From positions 248,001 to 312,000 of the forward strand of contig JAHBWE010000007.1 of assembly GCA_019637155.1 (NCBI GenBank): a stretch of DNA of 64,000 nucleotides, read 5' to 3'. Each line of letters opens with the position of its first letter. Position 1 is the first letter of the stretch. The notes beneath the pieces are model-generated. The model searched no databases. It was not told where the DNA came from and saw nothing but the letters and a program-made list of their open reading frames with translations. The stretch is from Labilithrix sp. (lineage in GTDB: Bacteria > Myxococcota_A > Polyangia > Polyangiales > Polyangiaceae). Below, in pieces: positions 27,262-35,671 of the stretch. A program made the translations under genes and the position numbers.

Positions 27262-28590
27262 ATGTGTGCCCGCTTGCTCCGGCGCCTGCTCCTCACGAGC
27301 TTCCTCGCCGCCATGTTCGTCGTGATCGCGCCGCGCCTCGCGCACGCGCAGGCGACGATCGCCGTGTTCCAGGAGCAGTCGCTCCCGCGCCTGGACGCCA
27401 ACGGCGACCAGATCAACAAGCGGCCGCTCCAGTACACGCCGGAGGGCGTCAGCTACCAGGACTGCGTCGAGGATCAGCAGATCCTCTTCATGCTCCAGCT
27501 CGGCGGCTTCGTCGGCAACGCGACCCTCGAGGCGTGGGCCTCGGTCTCGGGCGGCGACTGCGGACCCCAGCAGAACCGGACCGGCGTCGCGCGCACGTGC
27601 TGGCAGCTCGTGAGCGGCATCCCCCTCGAGCTCACGCCGCGCGTGCGCATCCCGGTGCGCAAGATCATGGCCGGCGCGCTCAACCAGCAGACGCCGGACG
27701 ACTCGGCCGCGATCTGCGGGAGGGTCGACCTCACGACGATCACGATCCACTTCCTCTACTTCGCGCCCGGTCAGGTCGGCACCCCGGCGTCGACGAAGAA
27801 CCTCAGCGTGCAGGTCGACACGATCGGCCCCGCCGCGCCGACCGGCCTCACCGCGAAGCCCGGCAACGGCCGCCTCACGATGGAGTGGAACAACATCAGC
27901 GGCGAGGGCGGCGTGAGCGTCCTCACCGGCGTGAAGATCTATTGCGACACGAACGGCAACACGACGCTGCCGACCGACAACGAGAGCTGCAAGAGGCTCG
28001 CGGAGGAGCGCGCCGCGGTCAGCGGCGCGACCGCCGACGCGGGGACGACCGTCACCGGCACCGAAGACGCCGGGACGACGACGACCATCTCGCCCGCGTG
28101 CACGACCGAAGACGCCGGCGACGGCGGCACGTTCGAGCTCTGCGACGACGCGGGGGCGGAAGAAGAGGACTCCGGCGCGCCGCCCGCCGAAGCCACGTGC
28201 AGCAGCTCCAACTTCGGCGCGAGCGTCATCCCGAGCGCCGCGTTCGACGGGTGCTTCGCCTGCGGATCGATCACCGGCAACAGCGGCACCACCGTCGCGG
28301 CCGAGTCCCTCCGCGGCGCGAAGCTCCAGAACGGAACGACCTACGCGCTCGCGGTCGCGGCGACCGACGCGTTCAACAACGTCGGGCCGCTCTCGAGCGT
28401 CATCTGCGACTTCCCCGAGGAGACGAACGACTTCTGGCAGAACTACCGGAGCTCCGGCGGCCAGGGCGGCGGCGGGTGCAGGGCTACGAGCGAGACGCCG
28501 GTCGGCAGCGTCGGTGTCCTCGCCGGCGCGGCCGTGCTCGGCGCGTCGCTCGTCCGGCGCCGCATCAAGACGCGGAGGACGAGCAAGTGA
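27262..28590 (+). CDS. Surface protein with fibronectin-III-like region and MYXO-CTERM-like anchor
   Basis: A 442-aa secreted protein. The signal peptide covers 1-29 (ending RLAHAQA). A beta-rich N-terminal domain with paired cysteines is followed by an FN3-like segment (VDTIGPAAPTGLTAKPGNG start), interrupted by an Asp/Ala/Gly/Thr linker. The C-terminal GGGCRATSETPVGSVGVLAG plus hydrophobic helix and RRRIKTRR resembles MYXO-CTERM sorting tags, in which a Gly-Cys site precedes the helix and basic tail. First gene of a coupled operon, with a sigma54-like promoter upstream. Confidence 0.82.
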   Translation: MCARLLRRLLLTSFLAAMFVVIAPRLAHAQATIAVFQEQSLPRLDANGDQINKRPLQYTPEGVSYQDCVEDQQILFMLQLGGFVGNATLEAWASVSGGDCGPQQNRTGVARTCWQLVSGIPLELTPRVRIPVRKIMAGALNQQTPDDSAAICGRVDLTTITIHFLYFAPGQVGTPASTKNLSVQVDTIGPAAPTGLTAKPGNGRLTMEWNNISGEGGVSVLTGVKIYCDTNGNTTLPTDNESCKRLAEERAAVSGATADAGTTVTGTEDAGTTTTISPACTTEDAGDGGTFELCDDAGAEEEDSGAPPAEATCSSSNFGASVIPSAAFDGCFACGSITGNSGTTVAAESLRGAKLQNGTTYALAVAATDAFNNVGPLSSVICDFPEETNDFWQNYRSSGGQGGGGCRATSETPVGSVGVLAGAAVLGASLVRRRIKTRRTSK

Positions 28591-29330
28591 AGCGTGCGGC
28601 CGTCGCCGTCGCCGCTGTCGTAGGGCTCCTCTTCTTCACGCGAGACGCGCACGCGTTCGAGCTCGGCACGCCCGAGACGAAGAGCCCCTACCGCTCCGCG
28701 CAGAACTTCGCGCTCGAAATCCGCGTCTCTCCCTATTATCCCCAGATCGACGAAGAACCTGGTCTCCAGGGGCAGCCCTTCAAGACGAGCTTCGGCGCCA
28801 GCCCGCGCATGTTCCTCGGGCTCGAGCTCGACTGGCAGTTCTGGCGCATCCCCGGCGTCGGGACGATCGGACCCGGCCTCGGCGTCGGCTTCGTCTCGAT
28901 GAGCCGGACCGCGCGCACGGTGTCCGGGCGCGAGTCGGGCGACGAGTACGGGCTCTCGATCTACCCGCTGTACCTCGCCGCCGTGCTCCGCATCGACACG
29001 CTGTGGCGGAGCTTCGGCTTCCCGCTGATGCCCTACGGCAAGGCCGGCGTCGGCGTCGGGCTTTGGGAGGCCTCCGACGCGACCGGCACCGCGCGCTTCG
29101 GCGGCGTGAAGGGCAGCGGCGCGTCGACCGGAACGCACGCCGCGGTCGGCGTCGCGCTCCCGCTCGACTTCTTCGATCGCGGCGCGTCGCGCACGATGGA
29201 CGCGACGACCGGCATCAACACGACGTCGATCTACCTCGAGTACTACTGGCTCTCGCTCAACGGCTTCGGCGGAGACTCCTTCCGCGTGGGCACGAGCACG
29301 TGGGCGGCGGGCATGGTATTCGAGTTCTGA
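28587..29330 (+). CDS. Outer-membrane beta-barrel protein
   Basis: A 247-aa protein. The GTG start overlaps the stop of the upstream gene (GTGA), and a signal peptide (1-22, ending RDAHAF) follows directly. The remainder alternates polar and hydrophobic residues with Gly/Tyr/Trp turns and ends in MVFEF, an outer-membrane C-terminal Phe signature. It resembles myxobacterial barrels annotated as MXAN_2562-like. Probably 8-10 strands. It may anchor or export the surface protein upstream; function is inferred only from context. Confidence 0.8.
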   Translation: MKRAAVAVAAVVGLLFFTRDAHAFELGTPETKSPYRSAQNFALEIRVSPYYPQIDEEPGLQGQPFKTSFGASPRMFLGLELDWQFWRIPGVGTIGPGLGVGFVSMSRTARTVSGRESGDEYGLSIYPLYLAAVLRIDTLWRSFGFPLMPYGKAGVGVGLWEASDATGTARFGGVKGSGASTGTHAAVGVALPLDFFDRGASRTMDATTGINTTSIYLEYYWLSLNGFGGDSFRVGTSTWAAGMVFEF

Positions 29331-30361
29331 TGATCACGAACGTGCGCCGCCGCGTCGGGGCGGCGGTCGTCGACGGCTTCTTCAACGGCGCGGCGCGCCT
29401 CGCCAAGCTGCACCCCAAGTCGAAGCCCTCCCATCACGGCGTCGAGCACGTCGCCGACGTCGCCTACGTCCCGGGCTCGAGCGCGCGCGAGCACCTCCTC
29501 GACGTCTGGCGTCCGCTGCCGGATCGGCAAGGCGAGGGCCCGTGGCCGATCGTGTTCTACGTGCACGGCGGCGGCTTCCGCATCCTCTCGAAGGACACGC
29601 ACTGGGTGATGGGCCTCGGCTTCGCGCGCCGCGGCTTCATCGTGTTCAGCATCAGCTACCGCCTCGCGCCGAGCCACCGCTTCCCCGCCGCGATCGACGA
29701 CGTGTGCGCCGCGTTCGCGTGGATGACCGCGAACGCCGCGCGCTACGGCGGCGACACGAGCCGCGTCGTCCTCGCGGGGGAGTCGGCGGGCGCGAACCTC
29801 GTCACGAGCCTCGCGATCGCGCTCGCGTACGAGCGGGAGGAGCCCTTCGCGCGGCGGGCCTTCGCGACCGGCGTCGTCCCGCGCGCGGTCGTGCCCGCGT
29901 GCGGCGTCTTCCAGGTGAGCGACCTCCAGCGCCTCAAGCGGCGGAAGCCGAAGATGTCGCCCTTCATCGCGGACCGCCTCCACGAGGTCGAGCAGGCGTA
30001 CCTCGGCCCGGGCCCGTGGCCGCACGGCCTCGACCTCGCCGATCCGGTCGTGTTCTTCGAGCGCGGCGAGGAGCCGGCCCGCCCGATCCCGCCGTTCTTC
30101 TTGCCGGTCGGGACGAAGGACCCGCTCCTGCCGGACACGCGTCGCTTGAGCGAGGCGCTCGACGTGCTGGGCGTGCCGAACGAGACCCGCTACTACCCGG
30201 GCGAGCTCCACGCGTTCCACGCCTTCGTGATGCGGGAGAGCGCGCGGCAGTGCTGGCGGGACACGTTCTCGTTCCTCGACCGGTACGTCAGCCCGTCACC
30301 TTCCCCCAAGGGATCGAGCGCGGACCCGACTCCGAGTGGAGCCGGAACCTCGCCACGCTGA
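29330..30361 (+). CDS. Alpha/beta-hydrolase, HSL-type esterase
   Basis: A 343-aa cytoplasmic-looking esterase. HGGGF (about 76-80) is the oxyanion hole of the hormone-sensitive lipase group, GESAGAN is the nucleophile elbow, GTKDPLLPD holds the catalytic Asp, and HAFHAF the His. Short-chain acyl esters are the usual substrates. The ATG overlaps the upstream stop (TGATG), making it the third gene of the operon. The last 74 bases lie opposite the 3' end of a minus-strand zinc-ribbon gene, and the tail after DRYVSPSP looks poorly constrained. Confidence 0.9.
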   Translation: MITNVRRRVGAAVVDGFFNGAARLAKLHPKSKPSHHGVEHVADVAYVPGSSAREHLLDVWRPLPDRQGEGPWPIVFYVHGGGFRILSKDTHWVMGLGFARRGFIVFSISYRLAPSHRFPAAIDDVCAAFAWMTANAARYGGDTSRVVLAGESAGANLVTSLAIALAYEREEPFARRAFATGVVPRAVVPACGVFQVSDLQRLKRRKPKMSPFIADRLHEVEQAYLGPGPWPHGLDLADPVVFFERGEEPARPIPPFFLPVGTKDPLLPDTRRLSEALDVLGVPNETRYYPGELHAFHAFVMRESARQCWRDTFSFLDRYVSPSPSPKGSSADPTPSGAGTSPR

Positions 30362-30536
30362 GCGCGTCGAGGCGATCGCGCAGGCACGGCGCGCACGCGG
30401 TGCGGTCGGCGCCGATGCCGACCGACGCCTCCACGTCCTTCGAACAGAGCGAGCAGCGCGCGACCGTCGTCGGGTCGACGCTCGCCGCGCCGTTCTTGAC
30501 CGTGCCGCCCGCCGTGACCTGAACGTCGATGCTCAT
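30288..30536 (-). CDS. Small zinc-ribbon-like protein
   Basis: An 82-aa protein starting at the ATG at 30534-30536, overlapping the end of the YihY gene by 4 bp. Two CxxC pairs (CSLC and CAPC, 20 residues apart) suggest a structural zinc site. The rest is short and polar. No known family. The 3' part overlaps the end of the convergent esterase gene in antisense, so one of the two tails may be dispensable. Probably co-expressed with YihY. Confidence 0.6.
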   Translation of the reverse strand: MSIDVQVTAGGTVKNGAASVDPTTVARCSLCSKDVEASVGIGADRTACAPCLRDRLDALSVARFRLHSESGPRSIPWGKVTG

Positions 30537-31360
30537 GGCGCGAGCATCGCCGACCTCTGCTCCTGGCGCAATGCTGCGCCGACGCACGCGCCGAAGAAGA
30601 AGACCTGCGCGGAGTAGTAGACCCACACCACCACGAGCACGAGCGCGCTCGCCCCGGCGTAGAGGTCGTTCATGTGCTTGTGGCGGACGTACGTGGTCAC
30701 GAGGGTGGAGCCGAGCGTGAACAGCAACGTGCTCACGAACGCGCTCGTGAGCGCCTCGCGCATCGTCACGTCCGTCTCCGGCAACACGCGGAAGAGCACG
30801 GTGAAGAGGACGAAGGTGCCGAGCCCCGACGTGAGGAGATCGACCGCCCACACCACGCCGGCCGGCACCGCGAAGAACGCGAACGCCGATTTCTCCACGA
30901 CGATCGTGGCGACCATGAGCGCGACGAAGAGCGCGAGCGCGAGGCCGATGCCGTAGCGCCGCCCGTACTTCACGTGCGTCTTGCGCTGGCTCTCGATCGC
31001 CTCGAGGTCGATCCCCCAGAGCTGGTTGAGCGCGCGGCGCAGCGCGCGGAAGAGCCGCGTGCTGCCGTAGACGACGACGAGCAGGCCGATGACGCGCCGC
31101 GATCCCTCGACCTGCTCGAAGCGCTCGGTCAGCTGCCGGACCGTCGCGAGCCCCTCCGGCGCGACCCACCGCTCGAGCCCGCCCCAGAGCGCCTCCTCCG
31201 CCCGCCCGCGTCCGAACACGGCGCCGACGATCATGAGCACGAGGAGGAAGAGCGGCGCGGCCGAGAGCAGCGCGTAGAACGCGATCGCGGCGCCGAGGAA
31301 ACGCGCACCTTTCCCCGAGAACAGCTCGTAAGCGTGCTTGAGGACCGACAGCGCGCGCAC
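30533..31360 (-). CDS. YihY/virulence factor BrkB family membrane protein
   Basis: A 275-aa inner-membrane protein with six hydrophobic helices. The family marks are the N-terminal GAAIAFYALLSAAPLFLL, the VYGSTRLFRALRRALNQLWG segment near 98-120, and the late AGASALVLVVVWVYYSAQ followed by FFGA. Members were once linked to RNase BN or serum resistance, but those roles are withdrawn or weak; transport of lipid-like molecules is one idea. The start is GTG. It forms an operon with the small zinc-ribbon gene. Confidence 0.9.
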   Translation of the reverse strand: MRALSVLKHAYELFSGKGARFLGAAIAFYALLSAAPLFLLVLMIVGAVFGRGRAEEALWGGLERWVAPEGLATVRQLTERFEQVEGSRRVIGLLVVVYGSTRLFRALRRALNQLWGIDLEAIESQRKTHVKYGRRYGIGLALALFVALMVATIVVEKSAFAFFAVPAGVVWAVDLLTSGLGTFVLFTVLFRVLPETDVTMREALTSAFVSTLLFTLGSTLVTTYVRHKHMNDLYAGASALVLVVVWVYYSAQVFFFGACVGAALRQEQRSAMLAP

Positions 31361-31373
31361 GCACGCGACTCTA

Positions 31374-31817
31374 TCAGGGCGACGGCGCCCAGAGCCTGCA
31401 GTACTGCGCGTCGAACTGCGGGTCGATGCCGTACGGGATCATCTTCCGCTGCCCGCGCATGAGGACGGGGTACCAACCTTGCGGCTCGCAGTCGACGCGC
31501 TTCACGGGGTACTCGAGCTCGGGCGGCGCGGCGGAGTCCGACGCCGGCGTCATCGTGACCTTGCTCGTGGGGAGATCGAAGGCCCACGTGCCGGTGAAGA
31601 CCTCCTGCCCGCGGATCACGTGGTACGTGCCGTCGCGATGGAGGAGGACCTGCTGGTAGGCCCAGTTGCTGTTGTACTGGATGTAGACGCGCGCCACGTT
31701 CGGGCCGCCGGGCTCGTCGCTCGAGACGAAGGACTCCGCCGCGGCGGGCTCGTCGGAGGGAGACGCGCACGCGGCGAGCAGGACGGCGAAGGGAACGAAG
31801 AGAGAGGTTCGGGTCAT
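31374..31817 (-). CDS. Hypothetical lipoprotein
   Basis: A 147-aa protein from the ATG at 31815-31817, with a clear ribosome binding site (GGAGCAG). The lipobox is LLAACA (Cys near 17). A short acidic linker leads to a small beta-rich domain (HRDGTYHVIRGQEVFTGTW) like those that bind small ligands in the periplasm, with two cysteines near the end. No family identified. It lies 13 bp upstream of the YihY gene on the same strand and may share its transcript. Confidence 0.78.
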   Translation of the reverse strand: MTRTSLFVPFAVLLAACASPSDEPAAAESFVSSDEPGGPNVARVYIQYNSNWAYQQVLLHRDGTYHVIRGQEVFTGTWAFDLPTSKVTMTPASDSAAPPELEYPVKRVDCEPQGWYPVLMRGQRKMIPYGIDPQFDAQYCRLWAPSP

Positions 31818-31967
31818 GATGGGCTGCTCCTGTCGAAGACGCGCGCGCCAACGCAGCCTTCGTGCCGAGACCGGAATCTGAACGACCGTACGGATCAGCG
31901 GCGATCTCGCACGTCCGCGCCGGGGGCGCGCTGACCGGCGGCGGGGTCTCGACTTCGGGCGCGCTCC

Positions 31968-31990
31968 CGAAAGCGCTTTCGAGTCGACTC
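31968..31990. promoter_or_regulatory. Double palindrome, possible TetR operator
   Basis: CGAAAGCGCTTTCG (31968-31981) is a perfect 14-bp palindrome, and GAGTCGACTC (31981-31990) is a second perfect one sharing one base. Both lie about 90 bp upstream of the TetR gene and in the divergent region shared with the lipoprotein. TetR regulators often bind such sites near their own promoters; this is a candidate only. Confidence 0.4.
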
Positions 31991-32075
31991 GTTGCAGCGA
32001 ATCGATCACCGGATCGGAGACCCTGGGGCTCAGTTTCCGCGCTGCATCGTTCCGCTCTCGGCATAGGCTCCGCGA

Positions 32076-32681
32076 GTGGCGCGATCGAAGGCGGCCCGCG
32101 CGCTCCCGACGCAGGAGCGCGCGCACGAGACGGTGAAGGCGCTCCTCGACGCGACGGAGCAGGTCGCCGCGCGGGTCGGCTTCCAGGCCGCGACGACGAA
32201 GGAGATCGCGCGCGTCGCCGGCGTGAGCGCGGGCACGCTCTATCGCTACTACCCGTCGAAGGAGGTGCTGCTCAACGCGCTCGTGCGGCGGCAATGGGAG
32301 GCGGGGGTGCACGACTTCGGCGGCCGCGTCGCGCTCCTCCGCGAGGAGCGCTTCGACGTCGTCGTCGAGGAGGTCGTGAAGCACGCGTTCGACATGGTCG
32401 CGACGCGCGTCGCCACCTTCGGCAAGATGCAGATCGAGCTCGGCCACGTCGTGCAGGTCAACGCCGAGCTCGTCACCGCCGCGGTCGCGGTCGTGCGCGG
32501 CGCGCTCGAGCGGCGATCGGCCGAGCTCGCCGAGGTCGACCTCGACGTCGCGGCGCTCCTCGTCGTGCGCACGGTCGTGTTCCTCGCCCGCGTCGGCGCG
32601 CAGGAGTACGCCGACCTCGTCGCGTCGGGCCGCTACCCGGCCGAGGTCGCGCGCATGGTCCGCCGCTACCTCGCGAAGTAA
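32076..32681 (+). CDS. TetR-family transcriptional regulator
   Basis: A 201-aa regulator with the TetR helix-turn-helix at about 22-65: a helix then TTKEIARVAGVSAGTLYRYY, the most conserved stretch of the family. The C-terminal ligand domain is diverse, as usual, so the inducer cannot be predicted. The start is GTG. It is followed after 12 bp by a diacylglycerol-kinase-like gene, so it may respond to a lipid. A double palindrome upstream might be its operator. Confidence 0.93.
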   Translation: MARSKAARALPTQERAHETVKALLDATEQVAARVGFQAATTKEIARVAGVSAGTLYRYYPSKEVLLNALVRRQWEAGVHDFGGRVALLREERFDVVVEEVVKHAFDMVATRVATFGKMQIELGHVVQVNAELVTAAVAVVRGALERRSAELAEVDLDVAALLVVRTVVFLARVGAQEYADLVASGRYPAEVARMVRRYLAK

Positions 32682-32693
32682 GATCGCCCGAGA

Positions 32694-33698
32694 ATGACGA
32701 CGCACCTCTTGGTCGGCAACCCCACCGCGCAGAGCGGCAAGAACCAGGAGCGCATCGACGAGGCGCTCGATCTCCTGAAGCGCGCCGGCCTCGCGGCGCG
32801 CCTCCTCCCGACGCTCCCGAAGGGCGGCACCGTCGCGGCGGTGCGCGCCGCGCTCGAGGCCGCCCCCGGCGTCCGCGTCGTCATCGCGATGGGCGGCGAC
32901 GGCACGTTCCGCGAGGTCGCGGCCGGCCTCTACACGAGCGCCGCGAAGGAGCGCGTCGCGCTCGGGATGATGCCGACCGGGACGGCGAACGATCAGGGGA
33001 AGAGCTTCGGCCTCGAGGCGACCGCGGAGGCGCTCGAGCGGAACGTCGAGGTCATCCGCGCCGGCCACGAGACGCGCCTCGACGTCGGGGTGTACCGCGC
33101 GGGCGGGGGTCCGCCCGACTACTTCTTCGACTCCTGCGGCTGGGGCCTCTCTGCGCGCGTGCTCGCGCAGCGGAACAAGGACCGCGCGGTGGTGGAGACG
33201 CTCGGTCCGCTGAAGGAGCTCTATCGCGATCACGCGGTGTACGCGGGCGCGTTCCTGAAGACGTTCCTCGAGTCGTACGTCATCGACGACAAGCTCCGGG
33301 TCGAGGGCATCATCGACGGGAAGCGGATCGCGATCGACGGGCTCACCGATCTCATCGTCAAGAACACGCGCGTCTACGCCGGCGCCTGGGTCCTCGACGA
33401 CACGAGCCAGCACGACGACGGCGTCTTCGAGCTCGTCCCGTTCCAGGGAAAGCGCGACTGGGCCTCGAAGGCGATCATCGATCTGGAGGGCAACCCGATC
33501 ACGGAGAAGATGCTGAACGAGATCGGCGTCGAGCACTCCCCCCTCCTCCGCGGCTCGTCGATGGAGCTCACGCTCATCGATCCCCCCGGCGGCGCCCCCC
33601 TCGCGACCCAGCTCGACGGCGAAGAGTGGCCCGCGAGCCCCACCGTCCGCATCGACGTCGTGAAGCAGGGCATCCGCCTGATCGTCCCTCCCCCGTGA
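32694..33698 (+). CDS. Diacylglycerol/lipid kinase family protein
   Basis: A 334-aa protein of the DagK/YegS/LCB5 fold. The nucleotide-binding motif MGGDGTFREVA is at about 66-76 and MPTGTANDQGKSF near 97-109. The second half is the beta-sandwich typical of the group. It phosphorylates a lipid, perhaps diacylglycerol, a sphingoid base (Polyangia make sphingolipids) or another polyprenyl/lipid alcohol; the substrate is not readable. It is probably co-transcribed with the TetR regulator. Confidence 0.9.
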   Translation: MTTHLLVGNPTAQSGKNQERIDEALDLLKRAGLAARLLPTLPKGGTVAAVRAALEAAPGVRVVIAMGGDGTFREVAAGLYTSAAKERVALGMMPTGTANDQGKSFGLEATAEALERNVEVIRAGHETRLDVGVYRAGGGPPDYFFDSCGWGLSARVLAQRNKDRAVVETLGPLKELYRDHAVYAGAFLKTFLESYVIDDKLRVEGIIDGKRIAIDGLTDLIVKNTRVYAGAWVLDDTSQHDDGVFELVPFQGKRDWASKAIIDLEGNPITEKMLNEIGVEHSPLLRGSSMELTLIDPPGGAPLATQLDGEEWPASPTVRIDVVKQGIRLIVPPP

Positions 33699-33724
33699 GG
33701 TCCGTGCGCTAGGATACGGGGCGC

Positions 33725-34663
33725 TTGCCTCTTCGCTCTCGTTCCTTCGCCTTCCTCGGCGCGGTCGCTGCGTTCGGGGCGATGACGCGCGACGCCTCGG
33801 CGTTCTGCCGGACGCGCACCGTCGCGGTCGCGGCCGACTACGACGCGGCGACCTTCGGCTGCAAGCTCGATGGCGTCCCGCTCTTCTGGCAGAACGCGTG
33901 CGTCGGCTACAGCATCTTCCGCGCGGGCTCGAAGAAGATCGCCTACGAGGAGGCGGCGAACGGCCTCTCGCAGGCGTTCACGCGCTGGACGGGCGCGACC
34001 TGCCCGGCCGATCCGGTGACCGGCCGCACGCGCCCGAGCATCGACGTGCGCGACCTCGGTCCCGTCGACTGCTCGAAGATCGAGTACGTCTCCGGCGCCG
34101 CGAACCAGAACGTGGTCCTCTTCCGCGACGAGGAGTGGAGGCACGGCAAGCAGGTGCTCGGCCTCACCACCGTGCGCTTCAACCGCGAGAACGGCGAGAT
34201 CTTCGGCGCGGACATGGAGCTCAACACGTTCGACATGGACCCGCTCGCGGTCCGCGATCCCGTCGCGCCGAACGAGTACGACTTCCTCTCCGTCGCGACG
34301 CACGAGGCGGGGCACTTCCTCGGCATGGGCCACTCCGATCAGCGAAGCTCGACGATGTTCGCGCGCTACCTCCCGGGCCAGACCGTGCAGCGGAACCTCA
34401 CGCCCGACGACATCGACGCGGTGTGCAGCGTCTACCGCCCCGACGGCCAGCGCACGGTGCTCAACACGCAGGTGCTCGTCGCGCCGCAGTGTGACCCGAC
34501 CCCGCGCGGCGGCTACAGCACGCAATGCGAGGAGCCGAGCTGCGCCGTGGTAGCGTTCGGCGTACCTCGATGGCGGGGCGGCGGTCTCATCGCGGGCGCG
34601 CTCGGCGCGGCGCTCTTCTGGCGGCGGCGCTCGGCCTCTCGTTCGGCCTCTCGCTCGTCCTGA
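33725..34663 (+). CDS. Secreted matrixin-like metalloprotease, copy 1
   Basis: A 312-aa protein from TTG at 33725, followed by a signal peptide (to about residue 26, DASA-FC). The metzincin zinc motif HEAGHFLGMGH is at 193-203 with a STMFARY Met-turn, matching matrixin-type (M10) proteases. There is no propeptide cysteine switch in the usual form; the mature N-terminal FCRTRT holds a Cys that could act so. The C-terminus has a Gly-rich hydrophobic helix and Arg/Ser tail, resembling a MYXO-CTERM anchor. A tandem paralogue follows and overlaps this gene by 94 bases in another frame. Confidence 0.88.
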   Translation: MPLRSRSFAFLGAVAAFGAMTRDASAFCRTRTVAVAADYDAATFGCKLDGVPLFWQNACVGYSIFRAGSKKIAYEEAANGLSQAFTRWTGATCPADPVTGRTRPSIDVRDLGPVDCSKIEYVSGAANQNVVLFRDEEWRHGKQVLGLTTVRFNRENGEIFGADMELNTFDMDPLAVRDPVAPNEYDFLSVATHEAGHFLGMGHSDQRSSTMFARYLPGQTVQRNLTPDDIDAVCSVYRPDGQRTVLNTQVLVAPQCDPTPRGGYSTQCEEPSCAVVAFGVPRWRGGGLIAGALGAALFWRRRSASRSASRSS

Positions 34664-35544
34664 CGAGCGGCGGCGCGCACGCGTTCTGCCGCACGCGCAC
34701 GGAGAAGGTCGCGGCCGATCACGACGCGACGAAGCTCGGGTGCAAGCTCGACGGGGTCCCGCTCTTCTGGAAGAACACCTGCGTCGGGTACAGCATCCAG
34801 GGGAGCGGCTCGAAGCGGATCTCCTACGAGGAGGCGGCGAACGGGATGTCGCAAGCCTTCACGCGCTGGACGGGCGCGACGTGCCCCGCCGACGCGAACG
34901 GCCGCACGCGTCCGAGCATCGACGTGCGCGATCTCGGTCCCGTCGACTGCGCGCGCGTCGAGTACGTGTCGGGGGCGGCGAACCAGAACGTCATCATCTT
35001 CCGCGACGAGTCGTGGCCGCACGCGAAGACGACCTACGGCCTCGTGACGACGCGCTTCGACGCCAAGACCGGCGAGCTCTACGGCGCGGACATGGAGCTG
35101 AACATGTTCGACATGGATCCGCTCGCGGTCCGCGATCCCGTCGCGCCGAACGAGTACGACTTCCTCTCCGTCGCGACGCACGAGGCGGGGCACTTCCTCG
35201 GCTTGAACCACTCCGACGTGGTGGATTCGACGATGTACGCCTACTACGGGCGAGGCCAGACGCAGCAGCGCATCCTCCGCCCCGACGACATCGAAGGCAT
35301 CTGCACGATCTACCGCCCCGACGGCGTCCGCACGGTGCTCGACCAGCAGGTCCTCGCCGGCGGCCAGTGCGACCCGACCCCGCGCGGCGGCTACAGCACG
35401 CAGTGCGAGGAGCCGAGCTGCGCGGCGGCTCCGGGCCCGCCACGCCGCGCCGACACCGCATGGCTCGTGGGCCTGACCGCGCTGCTCCATCTCGCACGCC
35501 GGTCACGCTTCGGATCGCGGAACCGGATGCAGGGGCGGCGGTAG
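34570..35544 (+). CDS. Secreted matrixin-like metalloprotease, copy 2
   Basis: A 324-aa paralogue of the preceding gene. The ATG at 34570 is chosen because it is the last start before the signal peptide (about 14-37, GALLAAALGLSFGLSLVL to AHA-FC). The zinc motif HEAGHFLGLNH is at 204-214 with STMYAYY. Long blocks are identical to copy 1 (MDPLAVRDPVAPNEYDF). It arose by tandem duplication. The first 94 bases are also the C-terminal anchor of copy 1 in a different frame. The last 40 residues form a weaker hydrophobic segment with basic residues. Confidence 0.88.
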   Translation: MAGRRSHRGRARRGALLAAALGLSFGLSLVLTSGGAHAFCRTRTEKVAADHDATKLGCKLDGVPLFWKNTCVGYSIQGSGSKRISYEEAANGMSQAFTRWTGATCPADANGRTRPSIDVRDLGPVDCARVEYVSGAANQNVIIFRDESWPHAKTTYGLVTTRFDAKTGELYGADMELNMFDMDPLAVRDPVAPNEYDFLSVATHEAGHFLGLNHSDVVDSTMYAYYGRGQTQQRILRPDDIEGICTIYRPDGVRTVLDQQVLAGGQCDPTPRGGYSTQCEEPSCAAAPGPPRRADTAWLVGLTALLHLARRSRFGSRNRMQGRR

Positions 35545-35671
35545 AGGGCGGAGCCGCACCCGATGTCCCTTCCCTGCCGAGCGAAGCGAGGCTTTGGGAA
35601 GGGCCGCCCGCGCGCAGGCCGAAGGCCGAGCACGGACGGGGGATGGGCACCTAAAAAGAAGAACGCTGTCC
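35545..35671. other. Convergent gap with hairpins
   Basis: No ORF with coding character is visible. Several inverted repeats occur: CTTCCC paired with GGGAAG at about 35570-35600, and GGCCGAAGGCC near 35619. They lie between the stops of the second matrixin and the ketoacyl synthase, and may end transcription from both sides. Confidence 0.5.

Noticed and set aside
26710..27750. Upstream extension of the uvrA frame to 27750
   Set aside because: The added residues have no family match and cross the opposite-strand operon; the ATG at 26709 gives the normal UvrA length.
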